From Aquificaceae bacterium (GTDB taxonomy: Bacteria > Aquificota > Aquificia > Aquificales > Aquificaceae), in NCBI GenBank assembly GCA_015490215.1, contig WFYH01000181.1, positions 1-17,237 of the forward strand: a stretch of 17,237 nt of DNA, read 5' to 3'. Under the pieces are notes generated by a model. The model saw only the letters and a list, made by a program, of their open reading frames with translations. It was not told where the DNA came from and searched no databases. Positions 15,131 to 17,237 of this stretch are shown here, in pieces (positions within the stretch are counted from its first letter, which is position 1; the number at the start of each line of letters is the position of its first letter). The translations under genes were made by a program, and so were the position numbers.

Positions 15131-15147
15131 GAAGGGTATAATCTTAA
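15127..15147 (+). promoter_or_regulatory. TATAAT within a short inverted repeat between pstS and pstC
   Basis: TTAAGA (15127-15132) and TCTTAA (15142-15147) form an inverted repeat with a 9-nt loop. A perfect TATAAT lies at 15137-15142, 14 nt before the pstC GTG. It could be a weak internal pstC promoter (no -35 is seen) or a small hairpin that sets pstS above pstCA. Confidence 0.35.
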
Positions 15148-15156
15148 ACAGCTGAA

Positions 15157-16107
15157 GTGAGGACGAAAGACAAACTAATAGAAGCTGTCACAGGTTCAAC
15201 CCTCGGATTCTTTGCCCTTGCGGTGGGCTTCCTCTTCCCCCTCCTTACCCTCGGGGTTCTCCTCTACGAATCCCTGCCCGCCATAAAAAAGTTCGGTCTT
15301 TGGGACTTTGTGACGGGAACAACTTGGGATCCCGTGGCGGAGGTATTCGGTGCACTTCCCGCACTTTTCGGAACCCTTTTGGTTACCTTCCTCGCCTCGG
15401 TGGTGGCGCTTCCTGTAAGTGTGGGAATAGCCATCTTCATCTCTGAGCTGTCCCCCAAAAAACTGAAACCCGTCTTTTCCACAGCGGTGGAGCTTTTGGG
15501 AGCCATCCCCAGCATCATATACGGGATGTGGGGACTTTTTGTGATAGCGCCCCTAATGGCGGATTACGTAGAACCTTTCCTTCAAGAAACTCTCGGGAGG
15601 GTTCCCCTCTTGGGAAAACTCTTTGAGGGAGCGCCTACGGGTGTGGATGCTCTGACGGCGAGCTTCGTCCTTTCGGTGATGATAATCCCCTTCATGAGCG
15701 CAATAGTTAAGGATGCCTTCGGTATGACCCCATCGCTGCTCAAAGAGGCAGGCTACGGTCTTGGAGCAACCAAGTGGGAGGTAATAAAGGATGTGATCAT
15801 CCCCTACGCCCTGCCGGGTATAGTGGGGGGAATGATCCTTTCGGTGGGAAGGGCTTTGGGAGAGACCATGGCGGTAGCCTTCCTTACGGGAAACGTTCAC
15901 CAGATACCCAAAAGCCTCCTTGAACCCCTAACCACGATAACGGTAGCGATAGCCAACGAGTTTACGGAGGCGGACTCGGACATATACCTGTCCTCCCTTT
16001 ACTACCTTGCCCTTATCCTCTTCGTGCTTTCTTTCGGACTTTTAATGCTTGCCAAGTTTTACCTTTTGGAGAGGTTAGGGAAAAGATGGGGAACGAAGAA
16101 CATCTAA
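15157..16107 (+). CDS. pstC: Phosphate ABC transporter permease PstC
   Basis: This 316-aa inner-membrane permease pairs with PstA to form the phosphate channel. It has about six hydrophobic helices: TM1 at about 15-40, then the pair near F-G-T-L-L-V-T-F-L-A-S-V-V-A-L-P-V and the ELLGAIPSIIYG segment typical of PstC. The cytoplasmic EAA loop E-A-G-Y-G-L-G-A-T-K-W-E-V-I docks on the PstB ATPase and is followed by G-R-A-L-G-E-T-M-A-V. The first usable start is GTG 15157, 26 nt after pstS. It has no good Shine-Dalgarno, so the start is less certain than the gene. The 3' end overlaps pstA by 22 nt. Confidence 0.95.
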   Translation: MRTKDKLIEAVTGSTLGFFALAVGFLFPLLTLGVLLYESLPAIKKFGLWDFVTGTTWDPVAEVFGALPALFGTLLVTFLASVVALPVSVGIAIFISELSPKKLKPVFSTAVELLGAIPSIIYGMWGLFVIAPLMADYVEPFLQETLGRVPLLGKLFEGAPTGVDALTASFVLSVMIIPFMSAIVKDAFGMTPSLLKEAGYGLGATKWEVIKDVIIPYALPGIVGGMILSVGRALGETMAVAFLTGNVHQIPKSLLEPLTTITVAIANEFTEADSDIYLSSLYYLALILFVLSFGLLMLAKFYLLERLGKRWGTKNI

Positions 16108-16952
16108 AGAGGGTTCTAATCAAGAGAAAAGCCATCAACGTCCTTATGCTCGGTCTTTCAACCCTGACAGCCCTTTACGGTCTCCTCTGGCTCTTTTGGA
16201 TCTTGGGAGATGTCCTCTTAAACGGCCTGAGATTTCTTAGCCTTCAGCTGTTTTTGAACGATCCCACCCCACCGGGTATAGAGGGCGGAGGGTTGAGGCA
16301 TGCCTTTGTGGGTCACCTTATCATAACGGGTATAGCCGCCCTCATAGGTGTCCCGGTAGGTATAGGGACAGGCATCTTCTTTGCGGAATACGGCAGGAAC
16401 TCAAAGTTGATAAAAGCTTTCAGAAACGTAACGGACGTTTTGGTGAGCTTCCCGTCCATAGTTATAGGAACCTTTGTCTATGCCCTGCTGGTTAAGCCCG
16501 TAGGGCACTTTTCTGCTCTGTCCGGTTCGGTAGCCCTCGCCCTTTTGATGATCCCCGTTATAGCCATCACTACCGACGAGATCCTAAAGCTCGTTCCCAA
16601 CTCCTTGAGGGAAGCCGGTTATGCCCTCGGTGCCCACAGGTGGCAGGTAATAAAGGACATCTCCGTGTCCGCCGCCAAGAGGGGTATACTGACGGGAGTT
16701 ATATTGGGAATAGCGAGAATCTCCGGAGAGACGGCGCCCCTCCTGTTTACCTCCTTCAACAACAACTTCTTCAGCCTTGATGTGACCAAACCTATGGCAT
16801 CCTTAACGGTTACCATCTTCCAATACGCTATGGGACCGTATGAGGATTGGCACAGGCAGGCGTGGGCCGCCTCCCTCGTTCTTACCTTCGGGACGCTCCT
16901 TTTCTTCATAATCGCCAAAGCTGTGGTCCACAGGAGCGGTTACCGTCCGTGA
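16086..16952 (+). CDS. pstA: Phosphate ABC transporter permease PstA
   Basis: This 288-aa second permease of the Pst importer has about six hydrophobic segments. Between them lie the PstA-typical G-G-L-R-H-A-F-V-G-H-L-I-I-T-G, F-F-A-E-Y-G, V-L-V-S-F-P-S-I-V-I-G and the EAA loop E-A-G-Y-A-L-G-A-H-R-W-Q-V-I, followed by R-I-S-G-E-T-A-P-L-L-F-T. The ATG at 16086 lies within the end of pstC (22-nt overlap), with a GGAGAGGTTAGGG stretch before it, so translation is coupled. In most operons pstB follows directly. Here an 82-bp gap and a small membrane-protein gene intervene. Confidence 0.95.
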   Translation: MGNEEHLKRVLIKRKAINVLMLGLSTLTALYGLLWLFWILGDVLLNGLRFLSLQLFLNDPTPPGIEGGGLRHAFVGHLIITGIAALIGVPVGIGTGIFFAEYGRNSKLIKAFRNVTDVLVSFPSIVIGTFVYALLVKPVGHFSALSGSVALALLMIPVIAITTDEILKLVPNSLREAGYALGAHRWQVIKDISVSAAKRGILTGVILGIARISGETAPLLFTSFNNNFFSLDVTKPMASLTVTIFQYAMGPYEDWHRQAWAASLVLTFGTLLFFIIAKAVVHRSGYRP

Positions 16953-17020
16953 GGCGGGTTTAAAAGGAGAAGGGGCTTCTTAAAATTACTGGAATCTCTT
17001 TTTTTAACGGTGTAAGTTTT

Positions 17021-17026
17021 TATAAT
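17021..17026 (+). promoter_or_regulatory. Consensus -10 element before the 62-aa gene
   Basis: TATAAT lies 8 nt before ATG 17035, after a T-rich stretch from about 16997. No good -35 is seen and there is no Shine-Dalgarno, so the transcript may be leaderless. It gives the gene a possible start independent of pstSCA. Confidence 0.4.
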
Positions 17027-17034
17027 AAGTTGCC

Positions 17035-17223
17035 ATGGAAAAGCAGGAAAGGGACTGGGGAAAGATTCTCGTAGGTCTGCTGGTAGCAAGCGTGGCGGTT
17101 TTTTCCTTTCTCTTCACCGTCTACCAATACATAAAGCATCCCGAAAACAGGGAGCACTTCATAAGGAAGCTTGAGAACGTTCGCAATGAACCTCCTTTAC
17201 CTATACCCAAAAAGGGAGAGTGA
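17035..17223 (+). CDS. Small single-TM membrane protein of unknown function
   Basis: This 62-aa protein has a charged N-terminus (M-E-K-Q-E-R-D), one membrane helix at about residues 10-31 (K-I-L-V-G-L-L-V-A-S followed by F-S-F-L-F-T-V-Y), a basic/charged tail and a Pro-rich end (E-P-P-L-P-I-P-K-K-G-E). I do not recognise a family. It lies 82 bp after pstA and 3 nt before the next gene, so it is probably co-transcribed with that gene. Clear TM organisation and close coupling to a downstream ATG support a real gene despite its size. It may be a small partner or assembly factor of what follows. Confidence 0.65.
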   Translation: MEKQERDWGKILVGLLVASVAVFSFLFTVYQYIKHPENREHFIRKLENVRNEPPLPIPKKGE

Positions 17224-17226
17224 GAG

Positions 17227-17237
17227 ATGGCAAGGAC
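17227..17237 (+). CDS. First codons of a further gene (cut by right window edge)
   Basis: An ATG 3 nt after the small protein's stop is preceded by GGGAG at suitable distance. Only Met-Ala-Arg is visible, so the product cannot be named. Confidence 0.45.

Noticed and set aside
16966..17005. Possible rho-independent terminator after pstA (AGAAG/CTTCT hairpin, then a T-run)
   Set aside because: The stem is only 5 bp, is followed by TAAAATT, and the T-run lies about 17 nt further on, too far to form a standard terminator.

Overview
The window looks like chromosomal sequence from a thermophilic Aquificales-type bacterium, probably Aquificaceae (Hydrogenobacter, Thermocrinis, Hydrogenivirga or Aquifex relatives). 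This is inferred from four things: heavy use of AGG/AGA arginine and ATA isoleucine codons, Lys/Glu-rich proteins, very tight gene packing with overlapping stops, and the protein types present. The genus cannot be fixed by eye. There is no sign of a phage, insertion sequence, CRISPR array, tRNA or rRNA. No stretch longer than about 160 bases lacks a gene.

Layout, left to right. (1) 2-520 (+): the C-terminal part of an EAL-domain (cyclic-di-GMP phosphodiesterase type) protein cut by the window edge. (2) 529-6210 (-): a complete tripartite efflux operon in the order TolC-type outer-membrane channel, periplasmic adaptor, RND pump. It is led by a TTGACA promoter whose spacer and -10 are covered by a 32-bp near-perfect AT-rich palindrome, very likely a repressor operator. 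(3) 6287-7216 (-): pyrD, class 1B dihydroorotate dehydrogenase. It is divergent from 7240-7980 (+), an MlaE/YrbE-type ABC permease. (4) 7977-9521 (-): a DUF2203 protein and an NMO-type flavin oxidoreductase, tail-to-tail with mlaE. (5) 9681-13113 (+): three co-directional genes: a TldE/PmbA-type protein, a two-TM membrane protein, and an acidic protein with two degenerate receiver domains joined by Glu/Pro-rich linkers. (6) 13103-14038 (-): a PAS-HisKA-HATPase histidine kinase with no membrane segment. It is divergent from (7) 14141-16952 (+), pstS-pstC-pstA, the high-affinity phosphate ABC transporter. The kinase is therefore most simply a PhoR-like phosphate sensor. The shared intergenic region holds TTAACA direct repeats 11 bp apart, placed like a Pho box. 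(8) 17035-17223 (+): a 62-aa single-TM protein, then the first codons of another gene at the right edge.

How the parts work together: the pst genes and the kinase form a phosphate import and sensing unit. Its PstB ATPase, PhoU and PhoB partners are not in the window. The efflux operon is an independently regulated export system whose repressor is encoded elsewhere. The least explained part is the tandem pseudo-receiver protein and its membrane-protein neighbour. Its architecture (degenerate REC, acidic Pro/Glu linker, helical C-terminus) recalls scaffold or polarity proteins more than transcription regulators, and it is the best candidate here for something undescribed.
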